Assembly: GCA_043776635.1 (NCBI GenBank)
Contig: JAYVRA010000022.1
Span: forward strand, 1 to 35,670
Source: JANMEX01 sp043776635
GTDB lineage: Bacteria > Pseudomonadota > Alphaproteobacteria > Rhizobiales > Rhizobiaceae
Direction: 5' to 3'
DNA: 35,670 nt
Numbering within the stretch: position 1 is the first letter of the stretch; each line of letters begins with the position of its first letter. The notes under the pieces are model-generated. The model was not told the origin of the DNA, searched no databases, and worked only from the letters and a program-made list of their open reading frames with translations. Shown here one piece after another: positions 17,006 through 24,322 of this stretch. Both the position numbers and the translations under genes were made by a program.

Positions 17006-18253
17006 TTAGTCTTCGCCGTCCACCACTCTCAGCCGCAATTGGCCCGTGCGCGAAACAGCAGCGACAGGCGCTTCCGGTGCTGTCGCAGCAGGAGCGGCGG
17101 GCACCTCGCCAAACTCCAATGATTCAATCTTTTGCCCGCGTTTGGTAACTTTGGATGTCGATATCAAAATATCATCGACATCTTTGGACGTCTGCTGAAA
17201 ATGGCCTTGGAGCCTTCGCACCCGCTCATCCAACCGCCCGACATCATCCATCAGACGCACCACTTCACCTTGGATTAAATGCGCCTGCTCGCGCATACGG
17301 GCATCTTTCAAAATCGCTTGGATGACTTGAATGGATAGCATCAAAAGCGATGGGGATACAATCACCACCCGTGCGCGGTGCGCCTTCTGCACGATTGCCT
17401 CGAAATGCTCATGGATTTCCGCAAACACAGATTCTGAAGGAACAAACAAAAATGCCGTATCCTGCGTTTCACCCTGAATAAGGTACTTCTCTGAAACGTC
17501 TTTGATATGCACGTCCATATCGCGGCGAAACTGTGTTTCGGCTGCGCGCTTGATATCCGGGCCGTCGCTGGCTTTGATAGCATTCCAAGATTCCAGCGGA
17601 AATTTAGCGTCAATCGCCAGCGAAGGCGCGCCATTGGGCATTCTAATCAAACAATCAGGCCGCACATTGGTAGAAAGCGTTGCTTGAAATTCATAAGCGC
17701 CGTGCGGCAGCCCGTCGGCAACAATCGCCTCCATCCGAGCTTGGCCGAATGCGCCGCGCGTCTGCTTATTATTGAGGATGGATTGCAGCGTCACGACCTG
17801 TCCGGCAAGGGCGCTGATATTGGCCTGTGCACTGTCAATCACCGCCAGTCGCTCTTGCAGTTTGGCCAAGTTTTCGTGCGTGGACTTTGTCTGCTCCACC
17901 ATGGTCTGACCAATGCGGCTGGTCATGCCATCGAGCCGTTCGCGAATGGCCTGCGTCATCTCCGATTGGCGCGAGCCAAATATCTCCGCCATAGTCTGCA
18001 TTCGGCCCTGCATTTCGGATTGCGATTTCAAAATATCCGCCATCCGGTCTTCCGCCTCTCGGGCACGCTCCACCATCTGTGCTTCGCTTTGCGCTCGCGC
18101 CCTGGTTTGGCGCAGCAGGGACGCGCCAAGGAACAGCAAGAGCAGCGCGGCCAAAACCGCAACGCCAATCGCCATCTGCCCCATCGTGATAATGTGGGTT
18201 CCGATGGTCATAAAGGGTGTCGCCACGAGCGTTTGAATATCCATACTGCTCAT
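17006..18253 (-). CDS. rmuC: DNA recombination protein RmuC homologue
   Basis: RmuC proteins limit inversions and recombination at short inverted repeats. An N-terminal hydrophobic segment (MAIGVAVLAALLLLFLGASL) is followed by a long charged coiled-coil region (about 50-150), then the PD-(D/E)XK-related core with RPDCLIRMPNGAPSLAIDAK and FPLESW, and SVFAEIHEHFEAI. The C-terminal tail is Ala/Pro-rich (EVPAAPAATAPEAPVAAV). The start at ATG 18253 is chosen; the frame is open further upstream to 18289, and ATG 18244 is another option. It is divergent from def. Confidence 0.9.
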   Translation of the reverse strand: MSSMDIQTLVATPFMTIGTHIITMGQMAIGVAVLAALLLLFLGASLLRQTRARAQSEAQMVERAREAEDRMADILKSQSEMQGRMQTMAEIFGSRQSEMTQAIRERLDGMTSRIGQTMVEQTKSTHENLAKLQERLAVIDSAQANISALAGQVVTLQSILNNKQTRGAFGQARMEAIVADGLPHGAYEFQATLSTNVRPDCLIRMPNGAPSLAIDAKFPLESWNAIKASDGPDIKRAAETQFRRDMDVHIKDVSEKYLIQGETQDTAFLFVPSESVFAEIHEHFEAIVQKAHRARVVIVSPSLLMLSIQVIQAILKDARMREQAHLIQGEVVRLMDDVGRLDERVRRLQGHFQQTSKDVDDILISTSKVTKRGQKIESLEFGEVPAAPAATAPEAPVAAVSRTGQLRLRVVDGED

Positions 18254-18346
18254 TAGCCCGATTCGCACGCAATAAACAGCACAAAGCAAGAACGATGCCT
18301 GACTCTCCGTATTGACGAAAATGCGGTGATTGATTATCTGCCGCTT

Positions 18347-18892
18347 ATGTCCATTCGCCCGCTTATCATCCTGCCGGATCCAGTCCTGAAAACCGTGTCA
18401 AAGCCAATCGAACGGGTAGATGCGGCGCTGCTCAAACTTGCCGGTGATATGCTGGAAACCATGTATGACGCACCTGGCATCGGCCTTGCCGCCATTCAAA
18501 TTGCGCTGCCTTTGCGGATGCTGGTTATTGATCTGGCCAAGGGCGATGATGAGAAAGATCCGCAGCTTTTCATAAATCCGGAAATCATTGCGACAAGCGA
18601 AGACCGGTCCGTGTATGAAGAGGGTTGCCTTTCAATTCCGGACTATTATGCCGAAGTGGGACGCCCGTCCGGCGTGCGGGTCAAATATATTGACCGTGCC
18701 GGCAAGCAGCGCGAGATCGAGGCCGACGGCCTCTTGGCTACCTGTTTGCAGCACGAAATTGACCATCTCAACGGCGTATTGTTCATAGATCATATTTCCA
18801 AGCTAAAGCGCGAGCGTGTGATTAAAAAGTTCGGCAAAATAGCCAAGCATCAGGGTTCAACGCGTCCGGTTGATAAAGATCATTTAGTTTGA
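18347..18892 (+). CDS. def: Peptide deformylase
   Basis: Removes the formyl group from the N-terminal methionine of new proteins. All three metal-site motifs are present: GIGLAAIQ (residues 44-51), EEGCLSIP (Cys94) and QHEIDH (His136, His140, with catalytic Glu137). A 181-residue protein starting MSIRPLIILPDPVL, as in relatives; the frame open to 18326 would add seven unneeded residues. It is followed by a small gene, then fmt, the enzyme that adds the formyl group it removes. Confidence 0.97.
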   Translation: MSIRPLIILPDPVLKTVSKPIERVDAALLKLAGDMLETMYDAPGIGLAAIQIALPLRMLVIDLAKGDDEKDPQLFINPEIIATSEDRSVYEEGCLSIPDYYAEVGRPSGVRVKYIDRAGKQREIEADGLLATCLQHEIDHLNGVLFIDHISKLKRERVIKKFGKIAKHQGSTRPVDKDHLV

Positions 18893-18951
18893 TATCTTTG
18901 ATACCAAATTGAAGACCATGTATGGTTTGTTCCTGAAGCCAAGAGGTGCAT

Positions 18952-19092
18952 ATGGGCGATTCGCTATTCTGGAACATTCCCGACGGCATGAAGCGGATAC
19001 TTGCTGAAAGTGCGCATCAGCGTGGGCGAAATGTTTCCGAAAAAGCCTTGTTGCAGATTCAGCGATCACTTTGTGTGCCTGAAACTCGTTAA
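18952..19092 (+). CDS. Small RHH-like protein between def and fmt
   Basis: Open frame of 46 residues, from ATG 18952 with AGAGG upstream to TAA 19092. The sequence starts MGDSLFWNIPDGMKRILAES, then AHQRGRNVSEKALLQIQRSL. The pattern (short beta strand, IPDGMKRILAESA, turn with G-R-x-x-S-E) resembles the ribbon-helix-helix part of FitA/VapB-type antitoxins. No partner toxin is next to it: the following gene is fmt, starting 21 bases later. It may be a solo DNA-binding protein or an antitoxin relic. Evidence is pattern only; a chance open frame is possible. Confidence 0.5.
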   Translation: MGDSLFWNIPDGMKRILAESAHQRGRNVSEKALLQIQRSLCVPETR

Positions 19093-19112
19093 CCCGATTG
19101 AAGGCTGATCTC

Positions 19113-20030
19113 TTGCGTATTATTTTCATGGGTACGCCCGAATTTGCCGACCATACATTGCAGGCTCTGCATGATGCCGGCAATGAGATTGTCTGCGTCT
19201 ATTGCCAGCCGCCCCGTGCGGGCGGGCGGCGCGGGCTGGATTTGGTGAAGTCGCCTGTGCAGCAGAAGGCGGAGGGCTTGGGCCTGCCAGTGCGCACGCC
19301 GCTGAATTTTAAAAACGCTGAAGATGTTGATGCGTTCAAGGCATTGAGAGCGGATGTCGCCGTGGTCGTCGCCTACGGCCTGCTGCTGCCCAGGGCCATT
19401 CTCGAAGGCACGACATTTGGCGCCTACAATGGTCACGCTTCGCTGCTGCCGCGCTGGCGCGGGGCGGCGCCAATTCAGCGGGCGATCATGGCGGGCGATG
19501 AACGGACCGGTATGATGGTGATGAAAATGGATGTCGGGCTGGATACCGGCCCTGTCGCGCTTAGCGAAATTGTCCGTATTGGTGCAGAAACAACGGCGGG
19601 CGAATTGCACGATGCACTGATGGCCGTCGGTGCGAGGCTGATGGTTGAGGCGATGGCGAAGCTCGAGGCCGGCAACTTGCCGCTCACCGGGCAAGCCGGT
19701 GACGGCGCGATTTATGCCAGGAAAATCGACAAGGCGGAAACGCGGATTGATTGGTCAAAACCTGCCAAAACAGTGCATGATCACATTCGCGGTATCAGCC
19801 CGTTTCCGGGCGCGTGGTGCGAAATGGAAATTGCAGGAAAATTAGAGCGCGTGAAAATCTTGGCATCAAAAGTGACGGATAAACGCGGCGTCACGGGCAC
19901 TTTAATTGAAGACTTGACCATGGCGTGTGCGACTAATTCTATCACCATCACATCGCTGCAACGTGCTGGCGGCAAGCCGCTGTCCGCAACAGATTTCTTG
20001 CGCGGTGCCAGCGTGAGCAAGGTGGTCTGA
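19113..20030 (+). CDS. fmt: Methionyl-tRNA formyltransferase
   Basis: Formylates initiator Met-tRNA with 10-formyl-tetrahydrofolate. It begins RIIFMGTPEFADHTLQAL, has the catalytic region NGHASLLPRWRGAAPIQRAI (Asn and His, SLLPRW) and the C-terminal tRNA-binding domain from about KIDKAETRIDWSKPAKTVHD. The start is placed at TTG 19113, which follows GAAGGC and gives the family N-terminus, rather than TTG 19098. It overlaps truA by one base (TGATG), so the two are translationally coupled, in the usual def-fmt-truA order. Confidence 0.96.
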   Translation: MRIIFMGTPEFADHTLQALHDAGNEIVCVYCQPPRAGGRRGLDLVKSPVQQKAEGLGLPVRTPLNFKNAEDVDAFKALRADVAVVVAYGLLLPRAILEGTTFGAYNGHASLLPRWRGAAPIQRAIMAGDERTGMMVMKMDVGLDTGPVALSEIVRIGAETTAGELHDALMAVGARLMVEAMAKLEAGNLPLTGQAGDGAIYARKIDKAETRIDWSKPAKTVHDHIRGISPFPGAWCEMEIAGKLERVKILASKVTDKRGVTGTLIEDLTMACATNSITITSLQRAGGKPLSATDFLRGASVSKVV

Positions 20031-20770
20031 TGCCGCGTTACAAACTCACTATTGCCTATAATGGACAGGCCTTCTGCGGCTGGCAACGGCAGGTCGAGGA
20101 TATGACTGTGCAGCAGGCGCTGGAAGAGGCTTTCCTTAAATTCACCGGCACTTATCCGAGGATTGTCGCGGCAGGGCGAACGGATTCCGGTGTTCATGCC
20201 ACGGGCCAAGTCGTACATGTTGACTTGGAAAAAGACTGGCGCACCGACGTCGTGCGCGACGCCGTCAACCAGCAACTGGCTTCACATCTCGTCGCAATCA
20301 TCACAGTAGAAAAAGTCGATGACGACTTCCACGCCCGCTTCTCTGCCAACCGCCGACATTATGTTTATAAGCTTATGAACCGCCGCTCGCCGCCGGTGTT
20401 TGAGCGCGGGCTGGTTTGGCATATCAAGCGCACGCTTAACGCGGGAGCCATGCAGGAGGCGGCGAAGCACCTTGTCGGCCATCATGATTTTTCGACCTTC
20501 CGTGATGCCGAATGTCAGGCTGAAAGCCCCATACGCACTATGGAGCGCTTTGATGTCAGCCAAAACGGCGAGATGATTTATTTCCATCTTTCCGCCCGCT
20601 CATTCCTGCATCGCCAAGTGCGCTCGATGGTAGGCTCGTTAGAGCATGTAGGATCGGGCAAATGGAGCGCTTTGGATTTGAAGGCCTCGCTGGAGGCACG
20701 GGACCGCGCCGCCTGTGGTGCCGTCGCGCCGCCGGACGGGCTATATTTGGAGACAGTGGATTACCCCTAA
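20030..20770 (+). CDS. truA: tRNA pseudouridine(38-40) synthase TruA
   Basis: Makes pseudouridine at positions 38-40 of many tRNAs. The 246-residue protein begins MPRYKLTIAYNGQAFCGWQR and has the catalytic motif GRTDSGVHATGQV with Asp52. The later RRHYVYKLMNR, FRDAECQ and SFLHRQVRSMVG are also family pieces. It is last in the def-fmt-truA run; the stop lies at the edge of a palindromic repeat (20770). Confidence 0.96.
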   Translation: MPRYKLTIAYNGQAFCGWQRQVEDMTVQQALEEAFLKFTGTYPRIVAAGRTDSGVHATGQVVHVDLEKDWRTDVVRDAVNQQLASHLVAIITVEKVDDDFHARFSANRRHYVYKLMNRRSPPVFERGLVWHIKRTLNAGAMQEAAKHLVGHHDFSTFRDAECQAESPIRTMERFDVSQNGEMIYFHLSARSFLHRQVRSMVGSLEHVGSGKWSALDLKASLEARDRAACGAVAPPDGLYLETVDYP

Positions 20771-20835
20771 AGCATCGAGCCAAAAAGTGTATGCGGTTTT
20801 TGGACAAAAGCGATGCTTAAACAAAACTTTAGAGC
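20770..20835. repeat. Palindromic intergenic element (rhizobial GCATCG type)
   Basis: AAGCATCG (20770-20777) and CGATGCTT (20811-20818) form a perfect 8-base inverted repeat around an AT-rich loop that includes GCCAAAAAGTGT and GCGGTTTTTGGACAAAAG. It then runs on as AAACAAAACTTTAGAGCG. I know elements of this shape as very common in rhizobial and related genomes. It starts at the last base of truA and might also serve as its transcription end. Confidence 0.6.
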
Positions 20836-21036
20836 GCCAAGCCGATTCTACACCGGCGTCCAGTACTGCCGGGTGTATTGAATCTGATGAGCAGGGCCGG
20901 CTTTTGCGCCTGACAGGCTGCCACCATCTACCACCATCTACAGGGCTTCTTTTTCTGCAGGCCGCAATCGGCAATCTCGATGTTAGCCCTGATAACCTCT
21001 GAAGAACTACTGGCGGTAAATGCAGCATAGGGCGGC
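20836..21036. other. Intergenic stretch without a gene
   Basis: About 200 bases between two palindromic repeats. Open frames on both strands show no recognisable protein. A perfect ten-base tandem, CCACCATCTA, occurs twice at 20921-20940. I see no promoter or RNA that I can support. Confidence 0.5.
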
Positions 21037-21141
21037 TAGAGTGCCTCTCGTTTTAAAAGGTATAAAACGACACACTAACCCTATGTTTTTGTTGCATTAT
21101 TCTTAAACATGACGTGTTTCACGTTATTCGAAAATACTCTA
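21037..21141. repeat. 105-base palindromic repeat, Bru-RS-like
   Basis: Bounded by TAGAGT (21037-21042) and ACTCTA (21136-21141), exactly 105 bases. Inside are a perfect 8-base inverted repeat TCGTTTTA/TAAAACGA (21048-21055 and 21063-21070) and the hairpin part ATGACGTG/CACGTTAT near 21110-21128. From memory, Brucella Bru-RS elements are 103-105 bases, palindromic and dispersed; the length and style agree, but identity is not proven. A half copy lies at 13233-13278. The TAG at 21141-21139 serves as the stop codon of the aconitase X small subunit gene. Confidence 0.65.
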
Positions 21142-21876
21142 ACGCGGAAACCCTCCCCTATCCATGCGCAGCACCACCGGCCATGCCCAACCCATTTCGC
21201 GCGCCACCAGCACGCCAAGCAGCAATATCGCGTCCGTTTCGTGCATAACGATTGCCACTGGCGCGATTCCTGCGTGAATGAGTTCCAGCAAAACCGCCGA
21301 AGCCGAAGAAGAGCCAATCGTACCGGGCAAAAACAGAATTTTCCCCGCAATCGCCTCGCCATGTTGCGGGTGGCGCACATCGGCTATCATGGACGTTTTC
21401 GGGTCCACTCCGCCCCAAAAGCTGATCGGGGCGGTGAGGGTTATTACGGGCGCATCGCGGGGCAGCGCGACGCCTTCCGGTCCCGCAATCAAGACTTCAA
21501 GCGCAGAGAGATCAAGCATAGGCGAACTTTTCATTTTCAACCGCGAGCCATAACTAACAACATGTGGTAAAAAGTTCTGAGCTGCCTTGTGTGCAACTTT
21601 TTCAACCATTGCCGGCGCTTCCTCGATCACCCGCAACAGCAATCTTCCAGCCGGGTCCGGCTTACGGCGACCTTGTTCCCAATTATTCATTGTAGAAGCA
21701 GGAATTCCAAACTTCTCTTCAAATTCTGCAGTAGATTTGGCAACCGCCTTACGGATAGTTTTAATGCGGGCCGCTGGAAGAGGGTCGATATTGACCGTTT
21801 CAAGCGCCAGTTCACCGCGCTTCCAAGCCAGCGCTTCGCGCAGCCCTTCGATAAGATTGTTTCCAACGTCACTCAT
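21139..21876 (-). CDS. Antitoxin HTH fused to aconitase X small (swivel) subunit
   Basis: One open frame of 245 residues with two unrelated halves. Residues 1-100 are an antitoxin of the NadS/HigA type: MSDVGNNLIEGLREALAWKR, then the HTH FGIPASTMNNWEQGRRKPDP and LLLRVIEEAPAMVEKV. Residues about 120-240 are the DUF126 swivel subunit of aconitase X: ISFWGGVDPK, DVRHPQHGE, and GTIGSSSASAVLLELI with the conserved Ser-rich loop. Met115 could be the old start of the small subunit; it lacks a strong ribosome-binding site. Between the halves is a 15-20 residue linker. The start overlaps the toxin stop by eight bases. The large subunit gene is on the same strand upstream, beyond the toxin. The 3' end is set by a palindromic repeat. 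Confidence 0.85.
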   Translation of the reverse strand: MSDVGNNLIEGLREALAWKRGELALETVNIDPLPAARIKTIRKAVAKSTAEFEEKFGIPASTMNNWEQGRRKPDPAGRLLLRVIEEAPAMVEKVAHKAAQNFLPHVVSYGSRLKMKSSPMLDLSALEVLIAGPEGVALPRDAPVITLTAPISFWGGVDPKTSMIADVRHPQHGEAIAGKILFLPGTIGSSSASAVLLELIHAGIAPVAIVMHETDAILLLGVLVAREMGWAWPVVLRMDRGGFPR

Positions 21877-22186
21877 TTTCGAATTCCTTTCGTACAGAAA
21901 GAGCCTGCTTCTTTTGTTTGGCAGTCAAATCATCTTGTTCATTTTTTGCATATGCAGTCAGCATCACTATGATTTCATCGGACACTTGCAGAAAATAGAT
22001 TGCCCGCCCGCCTCCACGCTTGCCTCTTCCACCAAACCCAAACCGGACTTTGCGAATGCCTTGTAACCCAAGTATTACATCGCCAGCCAACGGAGTTGCC
22101 GCCACCAAAACTTCCAGAGAATTGATCTCAGCCTCGCCGCATCACAAGCGCTTCAAATCTTTCAGATAACGATTGGTCCGAACAAT
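21869..22186 (-). pseudogene. RelE/HigB-like toxin with in-frame stop
   Basis: The C-terminal part, VAATPLAGDVILGLQGIRKV then RFGFGGRGKRGGGRAIYFLQ and AYAKNEQDDLTAKQKKQA, is a RelE-like mRNA interferase of the COG4737 type, which is normally followed by its HTH antitoxin, as here. The missing N-terminus is found in frame upstream as VRTNRYLKDLKRL, then TGA at 22144-22142, then CGEAEINSLEVL. So the gene has a stop codon about one eighth into the protein, and no clear start codon (ATT at 22186). A short product from GTG 22108 is possible but would lack the first strand and helix. The toxin is probably inactive. Confidence 0.8.
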
Positions 22187-22198
22187 CTCTGTAAACCT

Positions 22199-22226
22199 AA
22201 ATTACGCCAATGGCGTATTTTATCAA
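22199..22226 (-). promoter_or_regulatory. TA-module promoter with operator palindrome
   Basis: On the minus strand, TTGATA (22226-22221) and TAATTT (22204-22199) are separated by 16 bases. A perfect dyad, TACGCCA-T-TGGCGTA (22203-22217), covers the spacer and the first base of the -10 element. A dyad between -35 and -10, ahead of a toxin-antitoxin pair, is the standard layout for antitoxin autorepression. It is likely the site for the HTH now fused to the aconitase subunit. Inferred from sequence and position. Confidence 0.6.
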
Positions 22227-22245
22227 GGTAAAATCAGAGAAATGG

Positions 22246-23487
22246 CTAAGCGTAGCTCGGCACTCCTCTCACTGCGCTCTCCACGCATTCCGCCATTGAG
22301 CCAAACACCACTCTATATCCCGTATTCCCCGGTGCATATTGCGCGAATTTGCCGGAATTGGTCATGAGAATGCCTTCCGGCAGATGTTTCATAATCGGGG
22401 TCACGACAACGCAGGTGTCGATAACCACCGTCACGCCGCAGGCCTCCAGCGATTTGCGTAAGCCGGTGCTTTCTAAATCTTTCAACACATGCCGCCCTGT
22501 GCAGGCATAAAACGGAATCGTTAGTTTTCGCGCACCAATATGGAACGCCAGCCGTTTGCACTCTTCCATTGATAGATGCGGGCTGCCGATGGCCACCGCA
22601 TCAATCCGCGTTGCGCCTTGCACTGTTGCCATTTTCTTCTTCTGCGCGGCAAAAAGTGCGGGCGTAATCACCATTGTTTCCAGCGGCGCGTTGCCGCCAA
22701 GGATGGTTTGCGCGTCCGGCGCTTCCGGCGTGACGCCTGATATATGAAACAGGCCGACGCCGCCGGTGGAAGCGCTGGCCGCGCCGAAGGCTTTCAACGC
22801 GTCTTCGCCGGGATGCACAGCAACGCCGGTGACGACGCCAATGCTTGTGCCAGCCATCTTGCCATAAAGGCTGCCCAGAACGGGCCAAAAACTCTCATCC
22901 TGATTTTGCGGCAGGCCTGACACATCAAACACAAATGTCGCCAGCCGGTTTTGCGGTAAGTGCAGCCCCGTGCGCGGGGCTTTTCCGGTTATCGCGCAGG
23001 CGATGTCGAGATAGTCGCCATAGCGGTTTGTGCGCGCGCCCAGCACGGAATTGCAAAACACCACAGCATTGGACTCACCCCACGCCACATCCGAGCCAAA
23101 AGCCGGACGGTGGCCGGCCTGATAGGGTGCGCAGGTCCATGAGGGTTCACAGCCGAGCGCGATATAGGCCTTCATCAAGCGCCGCGCCATTTCGCGCTCA
23201 TGCGGCGGCAGGCGGTTGGTGGAGCAACCGGTCAAATCCAGCGCCCCGACATTCAACGTCGCCCGCACCTTCACCTTCGCGCTGAGATCTGCCAAGCGCT
23301 CGGCAAACAGCGTGCCGCTGTCGCCATGGTACAGCGCCCCGTCTATATGGGCGGACTGCACATCCACCAATTGCGATGCGCCCAGCAGCTGCGCACTTTC
23401 CGAAACCAGACGCATCGCCATCGCCGCGCCTTGGCCGGAAGTGCCTGACAGCATGGCAAGTTCGTCATCTTTGAGGTGCAGAGTCAT
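22246..23487 (-). CDS. Aconitase X large (catalytic) subunit
   Basis: DUF521/AcnX catalytic subunit, 413 residues. It has TLNVGALDLTGCSTNRLPPH, the conserved FCNSVLGARTNRYGDYLDIA (about 144-163), FVFDVSGLP, IDTCVVVTP (Cys359) and MTNSGKFAQYAPGNTGYRVV (about 375-394). Bacterial members known to me dehydrate cis-3-hydroxy-L-proline; archaeal ones act on mevalonate 5-phosphate. Substrate here is unknown, and no hydroxyproline genes are next to it. The ATG overlaps the moeB-like stop by four bases, so it belongs to the recF-moeB run. Its partner subunit, normally the next gene, is displaced by a toxin-antitoxin module and fused to the antitoxin. Confidence 0.92.
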   Translation of the reverse strand: MTLHLKDDELAMLSGTSGQGAAMAMRLVSESAQLLGASQLVDVQSAHIDGALYHGDSGTLFAERLADLSAKVKVRATLNVGALDLTGCSTNRLPPHEREMARRLMKAYIALGCEPSWTCAPYQAGHRPAFGSDVAWGESNAVVFCNSVLGARTNRYGDYLDIACAITGKAPRTGLHLPQNRLATFVFDVSGLPQNQDESFWPVLGSLYGKMAGTSIGVVTGVAVHPGEDALKAFGAASASTGGVGLFHISGVTPEAPDAQTILGGNAPLETMVITPALFAAQKKKMATVQGATRIDAVAIGSPHLSMEECKRLAFHIGARKLTIPFYACTGRHVLKDLESTGLRKSLEACGVTVVIDTCVVVTPIMKHLPEGILMTNSGKFAQYAPGNTGYRVVFGSMAECVESAVRGVPSYA

Positions 23488-24314
23488 CGGGGTCGCCTGC
23501 GGTATTTTATGATGTCAAACCGCGCCGCCAGCGCGTCATACATGAGTAGCCGCCCGACCAGCGGCTCGCCGATTTCAGCCGCAAGCTTGATGACCTCCAT
23601 TGCCTGCAAGGTTCCCATCACGCCAGCCAGCGCACCAAGCACTCCGGCCTCGGCGCAAGTGGGAACCAGCCCCTCGGGCGGCGCTTCGGGGAACAGGTCC
23701 CGGTATCGCGGGTTCATTTCGGGCGGCGTATCGGTTGCGTGCGCGTTGCGCACCGTTTGCGTATCGTCTTCGTGCGGTTGGCGTGTCGTTCCCGACCGTT
23801 CTTCGTACGGTTTTAGGACCGTCAATGTGCCATCAAACCGCCCCAAGGCCGCAGCCACCAAAGGGCGCTTTGTCGCCTCGCAAACATCCGCCACCAGATA
23901 GCGCGTTTCAAAATTATCCGAGCCATCTACGATGATATCATAACGCGAAATCAAATCGCGGGCATTGTCGGCAGACAGCCGCACCTCGTGCGTTTCCACC
24001 TTAACATGCGGATTTATATGGGAAATCCGGTTTGCAGCGGCTTGAACTTTCGGCTGGCCAACCAAATCGGTATCAAAAATCACCTGCCGTTGCAGATTGG
24101 ATAGGGAAACGCGGTCATCGTCCACTAACCCCAGTGTTCCAATGCCAGCCGCCGCCAAATATTGCAAAACCGGTGATCCAAGTCCGCCGCTTCCAACCAC
24201 TAACACTCTGATTTTCTTAAGTTTTTGCTGCCCCGCCCCGCCAATTTCGGACAGCACAATATGCCGCGCATAGCGCTCAATTTCGATTTTTGAGAGGGGG
24301 TATTGCTCGGTCAT
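23484..24314 (-). CDS. MoeB/ThiF-family adenylyltransferase
   Basis: E1-like enzyme that adenylates the C-terminus of a ubiquitin-fold sulfur carrier (MoaD or ThiS). It shows RYARHIVLSEIGGAGQQKL, the nucleotide-binding GSGGLGSPVL (GxGGxG at 41-46), DDDRVSLSNLQRQVIF, DGSDNFETRYLV and the catalytic-type Cys220 in PTCAEAGVLG. The CxxC zinc ligands of E. coli MoeB are missing, and YRDLFPE stands where the first pair would be. An Asp/Thr/Arg-rich insert of about 28 residues (171-198) precedes MNPRYRDLFPEAPP. Its place after recF and its overlap with the aconitase X gene suggest cotranscription; which carrier it serves is not clear. Confidence 0.9.
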   Translation of the reverse strand: MTEQYPLSKIEIERYARHIVLSEIGGAGQQKLKKIRVLVVGSGGLGSPVLQYLAAAGIGTLGLVDDDRVSLSNLQRQVIFDTDLVGQPKVQAAANRISHINPHVKVETHEVRLSADNARDLISRYDIIVDGSDNFETRYLVADVCEATKRPLVAAALGRFDGTLTVLKPYEERSGTTRQPHEDDTQTVRNAHATDTPPEMNPRYRDLFPEAPPEGLVPTCAEAGVLGALAGVMGTLQAMEVIKLAAEIGEPLVGRLLMYDALAARFDIIKYRRRPR

Positions 24315-24322
24315 GACTCACC

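Noticed and set aside
17507..18256. 249-residue plus-strand open frame opposite rmuC
   Set aside because: It is antisense to a clear RmuC protein, His/Arg/Gln-rich and has no recognisable domain.
20921..20940. Ten-base tandem CCACCATCTA as a repeat locus
   Set aside because: Only two copies; too short to call more than a local duplication.
20741..21028. 95-residue minus-strand frame between truA and the repeat
   Set aside because: Runs through two palindromic repeats and shows no family resemblance.
22845..23285. 146-residue plus-strand frame opposite the aconitase X large subunit
   Set aside because: Arg/Ser/Pro-rich shadow of a well-supported gene.
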